Shown: positions 33,933-41,765 of the stretch, in pieces
Layout of the letters: every line of letters begins with the position of its first letter
How positions within the stretch are numbered: the stretch's first letter is position 1
Assembly (NCBI GenBank): GCA_947472735.1
Contig: CANJBY010000004.1
Span: 1 to 64,000 of the forward strand
Direction: 5' to 3'
Source of the DNA: Sphingomonadaceae bacterium
Lineage (GTDB): Bacteria; Pseudomonadota; Alphaproteobacteria; Sphingomonadales; Sphingomonadaceae
DNA length: 64,000 bases
Notes under the pieces: generated by a model
Databases searched by the model: none
Told to the model about the DNA's origin: nothing
Seen by the model: the letters and a program-made list of their open reading frames with translations, nothing else
Translations under genes and position numbers: made by a program

Positions 33933-34151
33933 TTAGAGCAGCCCCAGCTCATTCAAAATGGTCGCTGCGTCCAGCAGCTGTTCGGTCCGCACCGAAATCT
34001 CGATTGTGACGCTATCAGCAGTCGCGCTGGCGTAGACGCCGCCCTCGTAAAGCTCCTGCTCCAACGTCTCGATCACCGTCACAATCCGGCTGCGATCAAA
34101 AGTCTCAGGCAGCGTGCGGATCGCGAGGCGGATCGTGCTAGCCGCGCTCAT
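33933..34151 (-). CDS. Small phage-type protein
   Basis: A 72-aa protein with predicted alternation of strands and helices (STIRLAIRTLPETFDRSRI; ADSVTIEISVRTEQLLDAAT). It overlaps the 34148 gene by ATGA. Function unknown. Confidence 0.6.
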   Translation of the reverse strand: MSAASTIRLAIRTLPETFDRSRIVTVIETLEQELYEGGVYASATADSVTIEISVRTEQLLDAATILNELGLL

Positions 34152-34510
34152 GCGGCCTGCGCCTTCAGGCTGAAGTAGAGGACGAAGCCCTTCAGGTAGG
34201 GCAGCCCCTTGGGCATCGTGATCTCGCGGGCGGTTTCCCGGTTGATGGTCCATCCCATCCAGCGGGTGATCCCCGCCTCGATGGCTGCGGTCAGGTCGAG
34301 CCCCGCATGGATCCCGTTGTGGACGTCGTCGGCGAAGTGACGGCCGTGGCGACTGTCGAGAAAATCCCGAACCCCTTCGGCAGTGCCTTCGGTCGCTGCG
34401 AGCACCGCCGGGAAGGCAATCGCCCAAGCCGCATCGGCATCTGCGAAGGCGTCGCTGGTGCCGTAGAAGCCCCAGGCTTCATTGGCGGTTGGCAGGGTCG
34501 AGTTGGTCAT
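34148..34510 (-). CDS. Phage-type hypothetical protein
   Basis: A 120-aa protein with HFADDVHNGIHAGLDLTAAI and a C-terminal INRETAREITMPKGLPYLKG segment. It starts from the ATG at 34510 and is coupled to the next gene. No family is recognised. Upstream of it the order expected in a phage (terminase, portal, capsid) is missing. Confidence 0.6.
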   Translation of the reverse strand: MTNSTLPTANEAWGFYGTSDAFADADAAWAIAFPAVLAATEGTAEGVRDFLDSRHGRHFADDVHNGIHAGLDLTAAIEAGITRWMGWTINRETAREITMPKGLPYLKGFVLYFSLKAQAA

Positions 34511-34696
34511 CTGCGTCGCTCCCGTGTTCGTGCAGCGACTACCGCTCTGTTCAGAAACGATAGCAACTCAAATATACGGAATTCTGGGACTTTCTGCTTT
34601 CTGACCCCCGGTTGCTAACTCGCGGGTGCGTGAATTTTGGGCCAGGCGCGGTTTCCCCTCCCAAGGCCCCAGACTTTCGACCCGCCCCCGGGGGGC

Positions 34697-34963
34697 TCAG
34701 CCGATCGGCCAGCCATCCGGGCCGGTGCCGATAGTCCGGCGCAGCCCGAACTGCTCGGCCGTGCGCGTCCGGTGACAGTCAGCACAGAGACAGCGGATGT
34801 TGCTGTCATCGTCGCTGCCACCCTGGGTGAGCGGCACGATGTGGTCCGGTACTGTGGCTTCCCGAACGATGCCCCTGGCAGCGCAGTCCCGGCAGAGCGG
34901 CTCGGTCTGTAATCGTCGCAGACGCTGCGCTACTGCCCGACGTCCCCGTTGCCGTTCAGCCAT
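34697..34963 (-). CDS. HNH endonuclease (phage type)
   Basis: An 88-aa HNH nuclease with paired zinc cysteines (CRDCAARG and CLCADCH) and the catalytic core VPDHIVPLTQGGSDDDSNIR. The ATG at 34963 gives the usual basic start (MAERQRGRRAVAQRLRR). In tailed phages this small HNH gene sits directly before terminase and helps packaging. Here no terminase follows. Confidence 0.85.
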   Translation of the reverse strand: MAERQRGRRAVAQRLRRLQTEPLCRDCAARGIVREATVPDHIVPLTQGGSDDDSNIRCLCADCHRTRTAEQFGLRRTIGTGPDGWPIG

Positions 34964-35132
34964 GCGCAACGCCTGAAACGAACAACGCCCGGAAGCTGGT
35001 GGGCTCCGGGCGCAGTTCTTAATTCTCGAATTTCGGAACACTATGCCGGATGCCTAGTCCCGTCAACAATAAATCGAACGATACTCCAATAGATTCAGTT
35101 TGTTACTTCAATTGGCAGGCAAGGTAATCTGG

Positions 35133-35705
35133 TCACGAACTGTCCCTCCGGACCCGGAACAGCCGGCACAACGCATCCAGGCCATGGCCAAGGTTGCGCA
35201 GATCTGCTGGCGACCACTGCAAGGCCTCGGCATCATGGCGCACCACGGCATGTACCAGGACGCTGGGTTTGCGCCCGACAGTACCGGGGGCGTCGCTGTC
35301 GGCCGTGCACAACATCAGGATTGCACTGGCAGCCTGCCTGCGGACCTTCGCGACCAGCTCCGGATCATGATCCGGCGTGCTGCCCCCGAAGATCCCCTCG
35401 TTGATCAACAGGGCCGTCACCGAGCGCGGCTGGTCCATCGGCAGGCCCATGACCGCGCGGTTGCGGGCCATGACCTCGCCGTAGATCTGACCGGCCGCAT
35501 ATTGCTCGGCGTCAATCACCCCGGCGAATGCCAACCTTCCCAGCGCCGTGCCCAGGCGATCGTCCTTCGCCTGGGTGGGTGAGACGCCGTAGTGTCGCTG
35601 CCGGGCCTCCAGCACAGTGGCCATGGCATCGCGCTGGCTTTCGTCGCGCGGGCGCTTTCCGCAGGGCAGCCGTCGGCCTGCTTTCCGTTTACGACCTCGT
35701 GCCAT
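35133..35705 (-). CDS. Phage-type hypothetical protein
   Basis: A 190-aa protein with a basic N-terminus (MARGRKRKAGRRLPCGKRPR) and a helical body (DRLGTALGRLAFAGVIDAEQYAAG). Its position among replication and late-early genes and the basic leader suggest DNA contact. Family not recognised. I used the internal ATG at 35705, which overlaps the end of the preceding 62-aa gene by 17 bases. Confidence 0.62.
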   Translation of the reverse strand: MARGRKRKAGRRLPCGKRPRDESQRDAMATVLEARQRHYGVSPTQAKDDRLGTALGRLAFAGVIDAEQYAAGQIYGEVMARNRAVMGLPMDQPRSVTALLINEGIFGGSTPDHDPELVAKVRRQAASAILMLCTADSDAPGTVGRKPSVLVHAVVRHDAEALQWSPADLRNLGHGLDALCRLFRVRRDSS

Positions 35706-35877
35706 GAGCGCCTCCGTAGAGCCGTTCGCCGATCGCCCGGATGGCTTCCCGCTCCATGGTGGTGAGCCGCTGGTCGCTGACCGACACCGCGAATATGCCG
35801 GTGCGCCAACCATCCCGGCGCAGCTGTTCGCCGTCGCGCTGCCCGGCATGGCCGTAGATTTTCGAGATCATGGTCAT
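35689..35877 (-). CDS. Small phage-type protein
   Basis: A 62-aa protein starting at the ATG that overlaps the stop of the DUF6378 gene (TGATG). It contains LTTMEREAIRAIGERLYGG. Coupled on both sides; function unknown. Confidence 0.55.
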   Translation of the reverse strand: MTMISKIYGHAGQRDGEQLRRDGWRTGIFAVSVSDQRLTTMEREAIRAIGERLYGGAHGTRS

Positions 35878-36131
35878 CAGCCGATCTCCCGCAGCAGGGC
35901 GGCATAGCCGATGACATCGACCACGCTGTCAGCATGGCGCGGATCGTAGGTCAGCCGGGTGAGCTTGAGGTCGATCATGCACAGCGCGACCTGGGCCGGT
36001 GTCACCGGTGTCCCGAGCGTGATCGACCAGCGAGCGGCAATCGCCCGGAACTGTTCGGCCGGATCGCCGTAATCGTCGCGGCGTTCTTCCAGCACCTTGG
36101 CGGTGTGGCCGAGAATGGACCAGCTGGTCAT
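35877..36131 (-). CDS. DUF6378 family phage protein
   Basis: An 84-aa protein with the family pattern ERRDDYGDPAEQFRAIAARW and LKLTRLTYDPRHADSVVDVI. Such proteins resemble short nucleotide-pyrophosphohydrolase-like helices, but no activity is known. The ATG at 36131 overlaps the ruvC-like stop by ATGA. Confidence 0.72.
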   Translation of the reverse strand: MTSWSILGHTAKVLEERRDDYGDPAEQFRAIAARWSITLGTPVTPAQVALCMIDLKLTRLTYDPRHADSVVDVIGYAALLREIG

Positions 36132-36667
36132 CGAACACCTCCACGGGTCGCGATGGCCCAGCACAGGATGGCGATGGCATCGGCCTCGTTGTCATCGACC
36201 GGGGAGAACCCAACCTTGCGGACAGCATCGATGACGGCCGCCTTGTCGGCATTGCCCTTGCCGGTGATGAACCGTTTGATCGTGCCCACCGGCACGCCCT
36301 GGTAGGCGACCAGGTGTTCCTCGCACCAGGCGGTCAGCACGGCCAGCAGCCCGCCATATACATGCGCGGCGTCGGTGCCGACGTGGCGGCGCACCTCCTC
36401 GAAGTAGACCGCCTCGATCGGCCCGGCATCGATGTCGAGCTGTTCGAGCCAGCGGCGGAAGCGCAGGAACCGCATCCCACCGCCATCGAAGCGGGTGTGC
36501 TTGAACGATGCGGTGCCGCTCGAGATGAAGTCGTCTCCGGTCTTCAGCGCCCAGCCGGTGCTGGTACCGAGGTCGAGGGCGAGCATGGCGCCGCGCATGA
36601 TTGTGGGCCGCACAACAGCCGGCGGGGTTGCACTGCGCACCGGCGCAGGCAGAGTCAGAACATCCAT
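36128..36667 (-). CDS. RuvC-like Holliday junction resolvase (phage)
   Basis: A 179-aa RNase-H-fold nuclease. The first acidic residue is in MLALDLGTSTGWAL, the second in IEAVYFEEVRRHVG, and the last Asp/Glu set in DDNEADAIAILCWA, the layout of RuvC catalytic centres. GKGNADKAAVIDAV is a typical helix. It probably resolves branched phage DNA before packaging. I used the ATG at 36667 rather than an upstream one in non-family sequence. Confidence 0.83.
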   Translation of the reverse strand: MDVLTLPAPVRSATPPAVVRPTIMRGAMLALDLGTSTGWALKTGDDFISSGTASFKHTRFDGGGMRFLRFRRWLEQLDIDAGPIEAVYFEEVRRHVGTDAAHVYGGLLAVLTAWCEEHLVAYQGVPVGTIKRFITGKGNADKAAVIDAVRKVGFSPVDDNEADAIAILCWAIATRGGVR

Positions 36668-36782
36668 GATGATTCTCCAATGGGGATGGATCGTGGTGCG
36701 GACGGCGGTGGTTTTGTGCTTGGCGGTACGGACCACCGTCGTCCGGTCTGGGGTGATGGGTTTCAGGACACCGGCGCCTCCA

Positions 36783-37325
36783 TCAGAACGGGATGTCCGA
36801 GAGCTCGTCGTCTAGCTCCTGGAGGGTTGTCTTGTTGGGCCGGACACTGATCACCTGCGCGCCGGGGAACGCGTCCTTGGCAGCAGCGAGAATCGGGTGA
36901 CAGCGGATGACGTTGGCGATCTCGTCGAGGGCCCAGACCTGGGCTTCGCGTCCGTGCCGCTGGGCCCGGCCGGTATCGCGCAGGTCCCGCACAAGGATGA
37001 CGAGACCTTGCTCGGTCTCGAACTCCCACTGGTCGACCGGCAGCGGTTCGCCCTTGGCTTCGCGGGCCAGCTGATCGAGTTTGTCGTATGCCCGCAGCAT
37101 CGCCTCACCGTGCTGGCGCACGAGCTTGAGGTTGAACTCCCACACCGCGGCGTTGAACAGCTTGTGCTGGGCCTGGAACCTCTCGGCCCAATCGATCGGC
37201 ACCAGCATGGGCAAGCGCCCGATGCCCCAGCGTTCGTCCATCTCACGACCGCGCTGGTCGACGCAGTTGATGATGACCTGCATGTCGCTGATCTGACCAT
37301 GCCGGGTCGGTGGCGCGCCTTTCAT
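36783..37325 (-). CDS. Phage protein with SSB-like acidic C-terminal tip
   Basis: A 180-aa protein of unknown function. The body is largely helical (WEFNLKLVRQHGEAMLRAYD). Its last residues, ELDDELSDIPF, copy the acidic Asp/Glu-Pro-Phe tip with which bacterial SSB recruits replication and repair enzymes. There is no clear OB-fold in the body. It lies between RuvC-like and primase-helicase genes, so a role at phage replication forks is reasonable. The tip is seen; the function is inference. Confidence 0.65.
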   Translation of the reverse strand: MKGAPPTRHGQISDMQVIINCVDQRGREMDERWGIGRLPMLVPIDWAERFQAQHKLFNAAVWEFNLKLVRQHGEAMLRAYDKLDQLAREAKGEPLPVDQWEFETEQGLVILVRDLRDTGRAQRHGREAQVWALDEIANVIRCHPILAAAKDAFPGAQVISVRPNKTTLQELDDELSDIPF

Positions 37326-37380
37326 GCGCCCCTCCTTTCTTTGCTGGAAATTTGAGGCTGACGCAGAGCAAAAAGCGGCT

Positions 37381-37504
37381 GCGGAAGCCCTAGGGGGTAT
37401 GGGGGAACATAAGTGCAGCCTTCCGCATGCTTCCGCCCGTGCTTCCGCACCCTTCCGCAGGTGCTTCCGCAGACGAAAAACCTTGCTTCCGCAGGCTTCC
37501 GCAA
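37381..37504. repeat. Iteron-like CTTCCGCA repeat array
   Basis: Seven copies of CTTCCGC(A) in direct orientation start at 37421, 37431, 37443, 37453, 37465, 37487 and 37497. One inverted copy, TGCGGAAG, starts at 37381. Six of the seven direct copies are the full 8-mer. Spacings are 10, 12, 10, 12, 22 and 10 bases, close to whole helical turns. The array fills the gap between the primase-helicase stop and the SSB-tip gene start. It may be a phage replication origin or an operator. Confidence 0.7.
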
Positions 37505-37509
37505 AGCCC

Positions 37510-39534
37510 TCATCGGCCGCTCTCCAGGTACTTGAGGACCCTGAGACCAGAGGCCCGGTTCATGGATTTTCCGCCTTCGGTGGCCATGTATCCGCGCTGC
37601 TGCCACTGGCTGATGCAGGACAGGGCTTCACGGGCTGACACCCCGTAGGTGTCGGTGATCATGTCGATGATGTAGCGGCCACGACGCTTGGCCTGGGGGA
37701 ACGCGGACCAGGGCGTGCCAGCGTGCCACTGCTCGTCGACAGACTTGAAGATCTCGTGGATCTGGTGCCAGCTGAGGCCCTTCTGCTGGATGGGGATGGC
37801 GGCTGGTCCTACGACCGGCACCAGCGTGCTCTGTTCAGGGCCAAAGCCGGTGGTCAGGTCGACAACCTCCATGGTGAAATGGACGTCGTCGATTTCCTCG
37901 CCGTCTTTCTGCTTCTCGACCGACAGGACCGTGCGGTCCTCGTCCTTGGCCACCCGGATGGCGGTGTCGCAACCACCGAGCAGCACGGTCGAACCGCGCA
38001 TGCCGCGATCCACATCCTTGCCCGAGTGGTGGATGCCAACGACGGTGCCGCCGCAGTGGTTCTGGATCTGCGTGCAGGCATCGATGAACAGCGACATCGC
38101 TTCCTGGCTGTTCTCGTCCTGCCCGGGGATCGAACGCGACACGGTATCGATGACGACCATGCCGATCTCGAAGTCGACCTCGGCGCGGACCTGGTCGATC
38201 GTCCGCTTCAGCTTCTCGACGCTGGCGGGATCGAGCATGTGCACCGCGACCGGCAGCAGCTTGAACGGCGCATCCACGGCCTCGAGGCCATGCTTCTTGC
38301 GCCAGCCCTTGATGCGCTGGCCGATACCGAACCGTCCTTCACCGGCGATGTAGAGGACGCCTGTCTGACGAACGGCCCGTCCGTGCCAGTCGAGGCCGTA
38401 GGCAGTCCGCAGCACCATATCGAGGGCGAGGAAGGTCTTGTGCTCGCCGGGCTTGCCATAGAGCAGCGCCAGCCCATGCTCCGGGATCAGGCCATCGATC
38501 CGCCACTGCGGCGGCGGCATGTTGACGATCTCGTCCAGACTGAGAGTCTCGAAAACTTCGGGACCGGCAGCGGCGTCGACCTCGAAGATGGCCCGGACCG
38601 CCTCCAGGCCGGAGATCGCGGCCATGTCGTTGAAATCGGTGCCGAGGCTGGCAACCGGAAACGTGGGGAATACCGCCGGACAACGCAGGATGCGGGCAGC
38701 GGCCATCGCGGCGTCGCGGCCGACATTCTTCGCCTTGCCCCGGTCATCGTCGCCGGCCACGATCCAGGACGCGCCGGGATAAGCGGCAGCAAGGCGCTCG
38801 GCGACTTTGGTGAGATTGCCGGAATTGAACGCCACGACGACGGTGCGGCCGGTGGCTTCATGCAGCGACGCGCCAGTGGCGAACCCTTCGCAGACCAGCA
38901 CTGGAGCGCGGGTCTCAGCAATCGGCGGCCCGATGACGAACATCGCGCCGGCAACCGGAAGGTCGGCCTCGAACAGCTTGTGCCCGGTTCGATCGATCGA
39001 CTGCAGCGAGCCCAGCGCGCCGTCGGTGTCGAACAGCGGTACCAGGACATGCTCGCGGTCGAGCCTGGTGCCGTTCGGCCCGATGCCCTTGGCAGTCAAA
39101 TATGGATGGGAAGAATAGCCGGGATTGGCCGCTTCCCAGCGCAGCTGCATCTGCTCGGCAGCTGACTTGCGCCGCTCCGCCTGCTCGGCCTCAAAGCGCG
39201 CCTGACGGGCCTGGAGTTCGGCGACGCGATCGGCCGACATGACGGGGAACGTTCCGCCTGTCAGGCGCTCGGCCGCAGCCCGGATATCAAGGCCTTCCTG
39301 GTGCTGCAGAAAATCGAAGAGGTCGCCATGCGCGCCGCAGCCAAAGCAATGATACCGCTGGTCCTGCGGGTAGACGGTGAACGAAGGCGTGCGTTCCATG
39401 TGGAAGGGGCACAGGCCGACGAGCTGGTGGCCACGGCGCTTGAGGGCAACGTGCTGGCTGACGGTCTCGGCCAGCGGATACTGGTCCTTGATCGCCTCGA
39501 TATCGATGCTGCCGGTTTCAATGCGACGCGCCAT
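37510..39534 (-). CDS. Phage primase-helicase (CHC2, Toprim, RepA-like ATPase)
   Basis: A 674-aa fusion protein for phage DNA replication. N-terminal CHC2 zinc finger (CPFHMERTPSFTVYP; HCFGCGAHGDLFDF). A Toprim-type region follows (LVCEGFATGASLHEATG; IVAGDDDRGKAKN). The C-terminal RecA-like ATPase has Walker A LYGKPGEHKTFLAL, Walker B MVVIDTVSRSIPG and GIHHSGKD. A winged-helix-like tail closes it (IDMITDTYGVSAREALSCIS). The ATG at 39534 begins the family sequence; an upstream in-frame ATG at 39609 is possible. Confidence 0.9.
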   Translation of the reverse strand: MARRIETGSIDIEAIKDQYPLAETVSQHVALKRRGHQLVGLCPFHMERTPSFTVYPQDQRYHCFGCGAHGDLFDFLQHQEGLDIRAAAERLTGGTFPVMSADRVAELQARQARFEAEQAERRKSAAEQMQLRWEAANPGYSSHPYLTAKGIGPNGTRLDREHVLVPLFDTDGALGSLQSIDRTGHKLFEADLPVAGAMFVIGPPIAETRAPVLVCEGFATGASLHEATGRTVVVAFNSGNLTKVAERLAAAYPGASWIVAGDDDRGKAKNVGRDAAMAAARILRCPAVFPTFPVASLGTDFNDMAAISGLEAVRAIFEVDAAAGPEVFETLSLDEIVNMPPPQWRIDGLIPEHGLALLYGKPGEHKTFLALDMVLRTAYGLDWHGRAVRQTGVLYIAGEGRFGIGQRIKGWRKKHGLEAVDAPFKLLPVAVHMLDPASVEKLKRTIDQVRAEVDFEIGMVVIDTVSRSIPGQDENSQEAMSLFIDACTQIQNHCGGTVVGIHHSGKDVDRGMRGSTVLLGGCDTAIRVAKDEDRTVLSVEKQKDGEEIDDVHFTMEVVDLTTGFGPEQSTLVPVVGPAAIPIQQKGLSWHQIHEIFKSVDEQWHAGTPWSAFPQAKRRGRYIIDMITDTYGVSAREALSCISQWQQRGYMATEGGKSMNRASGLRVLKYLESGR

Positions 39535-39633
39535 GGCGGCCAGGCTCGCTTTCCTGAATGTGGATAAGATGCGGGATAAGTCTGGGATAAGCGGTGGATG
39601 CCGGGCCACCGCAGCAGCCCGGCATCTGACCGA

Positions 39634-40269
39634 TCAGAACAGCGGCGCCCCTGCCGGCGCGGGTGCCGAGGCTGGCGCAGGGGGCGGCATGTGTGCGGCC
39701 GGCGCTGCAGGAATTGGCGCAGGAGCCGGTGCCGCTGCCGTCGGCGCAGCCGCCGCCGCACCACCGCCGAGCGCTTCAGGCCGGTCGGTCCAGCCGATGA
39801 TCTCGAACTGCGGCTGGTAGTTGGTGCCGTGCTTGTTGCCGATCGCGGTCACACCCACACAGCGCACCACGGGAAGCTGGCCGGTGGCGGTCTCGGGCGC
39901 CGCCATCCAGGCATCGTAGAGCGCGTTCATCGACTTGATCACGATGCTGGCGGTCGAGGTGAACTCGCGCAGCCCCAGCAGGTTCTTCTCGGAATAGAGG
40001 TCGAGCTGGAAGCCGCGCTTGAAGTCCTGCCCGGGATTGGGCGCGGACTCGGTGAACGACGGATCGATGACCTTTTCCGGCGCCACATTCGTGGTGAACT
40101 TGAACCAGCCGGTCTTGAGACTGGTCATGTCGAACACCGCCGTCATGTCGGTAACCTCGAACATCGGCTCGTCCTTGCCATCGCGCTTGGTATACCAGCG
40201 GCCGGCCTTGGCATTGAAGCCGACGTAGACCTTGAACACCTCGTCAGAGGTGACGTTCATGAAACCCAT
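39634..40269 (-). CDS. Phage protein with Pro/Ala-rich tail, possible ssDNA-binding or recombination factor
   Basis: A 211-aa protein. The first 165 residues look like a compact beta-rich domain (DEVFKVYVGFNAKAGRWYT; FKRGFQLDLYSEKNLLGLRE). Residues about 170-205 are a Pro/Ala linker. The last residues, GAPLF, end in a Phe like SSB tips but lack the acidic run. Its place between the nuclease and primase-helicase fits a single-strand-annealing or SSB-like protein. No firm family match. Confidence 0.62.
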   Translation of the reverse strand: MGFMNVTSDEVFKVYVGFNAKAGRWYTKRDGKDEPMFEVTDMTAVFDMTSLKTGWFKFTTNVAPEKVIDPSFTESAPNPGQDFKRGFQLDLYSEKNLLGLREFTSTASIVIKSMNALYDAWMAAPETATGQLPVVRCVGVTAIGNKHGTNYQPQFEIIGWTDRPEALGGGAAAAAPTAAAPAPAPIPAAPAAHMPPPAPASAPAPAGAPLF

Positions 40270-40304
40270 TGTCCTGTTTCCTTGTTGCTTGGAGGTGCCG
40301 CGTG

Positions 40305-41096
40305 TCAGGCCTGCGGCGCGGCCTCGAGGGGTTGGCCCCAGATCTCTTCGGCCGCCGCGCGGGCAGCCGGGTCGTTCCAGTAGAAGCTGTCGAGATCGGG
40401 CGAGAGCGACCGGGTCAGTTCCGCGCCGTCGTCCGACAGCGACAGGAACCGCTCGATCGACCGGGCAATGCTGACCACCCGATCGAGGTGGCGGCGCGGA
40501 TCCTCCAGCCGGTAGACGCCCATCTTCTGGGGCGTGACATAGGCGAAGCGGATCTCGGCGTTGCCGTGGGCGGCATGGTAGATCACGCCCTGGCGGGCAT
40601 GCGGATCAGAGATCTTCGAGGACAGGCGTGCCTGGGTTTTGAGGTCGACGATGATCCCATGCGCGGGATACCAGAAGTCGAGCCAGCCGATGAACGGCAC
40701 CGGCACGCCGGCCAGATGGACCTCGATCCGGTGCTGGCGGTTCTCGCCGGCCGCCTCGGGCACGCCGTATTGCCGCAGTTCGGCAAGCGCGATGGCGACA
40801 GCCGGCGCGATGTTGGCGCGTTCCTTCTGAACCGCCGGATCAGCGGACAGGGCCGTCAGCTGGTTGAACCGGGCAAGCGCAGCTTCCTGGCAGGCCTCGA
40901 CCGGTGCGGCTGGATCGAACAGGCCCATCTCGACGCCGGCCTCGATGGCGGTGCCGCGGTGGGCAGCAGGGCCGACCATCGACCTGCGCCCCATCAGCTT
41001 CTGCATCGCCCACATCGCAGGCTGCGCCACGAACAGGTTGATCGACGAGGCCGAGAGGTGGTCGAGCCCATGACGCTCAAAAGCGTTCGCCATCAC
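40305..41096 (-). CDS. PD-(D/E)XK nuclease (RecB/lambda-exonuclease-like)
   Basis: A 263-aa phage exonuclease candidate. The catalytic core is FIGWLDFWYPAHGIIVDLKT (metal Asp in GWLDF and the D-x-K of VDLKT), followed by a helix with Gln (DPHARQGVIYHAA). The N-terminal LSASSINLFVAQPAMW is typical of RecB-like nuclease domains in phages. Together with the 39634 protein it could form a two-component recombination system like lambda Exo/Beta. ATGA overlap with the upstream gene. Confidence 0.83.
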   Translation of the reverse strand: MMANAFERHGLDHLSASSINLFVAQPAMWAMQKLMGRRSMVGPAAHRGTAIEAGVEMGLFDPAAPVEACQEAALARFNQLTALSADPAVQKERANIAPAVAIALAELRQYGVPEAAGENRQHRIEVHLAGVPVPFIGWLDFWYPAHGIIVDLKTQARLSSKISDPHARQGVIYHAAHGNAEIRFAYVTPQKMGVYRLEDPRRHLDRVVSIARSIERFLSLSDDGAELTRSLSPDLDSFYWNDPAARAAAEEIWGQPLEAAPQA

Positions 41097-41434
41097 GCCG
41101 CCTCCGCCAGTTCGATGTCAGCCAGCGGATTGCGCGCACCCGGTGCCCGTGGCCGGGCGATCGCGACATAGCTGTAGGTGTCGGGACCGAGCCGTTCCTG
41201 GATCAGGTGGACACAGCCCTTGTCCGCCGCCCACCGCGCACGGGCCGCCAGGCGCTCGAGGGCAGCACGCTGCTTTTCGTCCAGGCGGCGCTTCGGACCG
41301 CGATCGAGATCCTTGGCGAGGAACCCGCGGTGATATTCGTAGCGGTCACCGCCTGCGGCATCGGCCAGCCAGGCACAAAACAGCAGTTCGTGCCCGATCT
41401 GTCGGCGCGCATTTGTTCGTGATATGTTCTGCAT
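41093..41434 (-). CDS. Phage early hypothetical protein
   Basis: A 113-aa protein with a strong AGAGGGG ribosome site before the ATG at 41434. It is rich in basic residues (DLDRGPKRRLDEKQRAALER) and lies immediately downstream of the Cro-like gene. Function unknown. Confidence 0.6.
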   Translation of the reverse strand: MQNISRTNARRQIGHELLFCAWLADAAGGDRYEYHRGFLAKDLDRGPKRRLDEKQRAALERLAARARWAADKGCVHLIQERLGPDTYSYVAIARPRAPGARNPLADIELAEAA

Positions 41435-41670
41435 TATACCCCTCTGCAAGATTCGGTGGTGGAGCGGTGGGAGGCGCGGCCGCGCGGGGCCGGCTGGTAG
41501 TCTTCCATGAAGGCCCGGATGCGTGCTTCGGTGGCGGGCCACAGCCGGCGACCGGCGCGCAGCTGGGCCACGAGCTTCCAGTCGTTGGTGGCGCGGCGGC
41601 CGAAATAGCTCTCGGCCATCTTGTGGGCCTTGAGGAAGGAATCGATCTCTTGAACGATGGGATGCGTCAT
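41434..41670 (-). CDS. Small HTH-like phage protein, Cro candidate
   Basis: A 78-aa protein. The segment HKMAESYFGRRATNDWKLVA followed by QLRAGRRLWPATEARIRAFM looks like an atypical helix-turn-helix. It is the first leftward gene, divergent from the CI/LexA-like repressor with 95 bp between the starts. That is where a Cro gene sits in lambdoid phages. Assignment is by position and helix pattern only. Confidence 0.62.
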   Translation of the reverse strand: MTHPIVQEIDSFLKAHKMAESYFGRRATNDWKLVAQLRAGRRLWPATEARIRAFMEDYQPAPRGRASHRSTTESCRGV

Positions 41671-41765
41671 ACACCCTTTATTCCGGGATGAATCCAACTG
41701 CACAAGTAGGGCTGTGTCCCACAAATAAGATTGCGGGAGGCATCCCACAGTGTTACCCACAGCCG

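Noticed and set aside
37421..37504. CRISPR array
   Set aside because: Repeat units are only 8 bases with 2-14-base gaps and there are no cas genes, so it fits iterons instead.
37723..39165. A 480-codon plus-strand ORF opposite the primase-helicase gene
   Set aside because: It is the antisense frame of a clearly conserved protein in GC-rich DNA and shows no domain or signal of its own.
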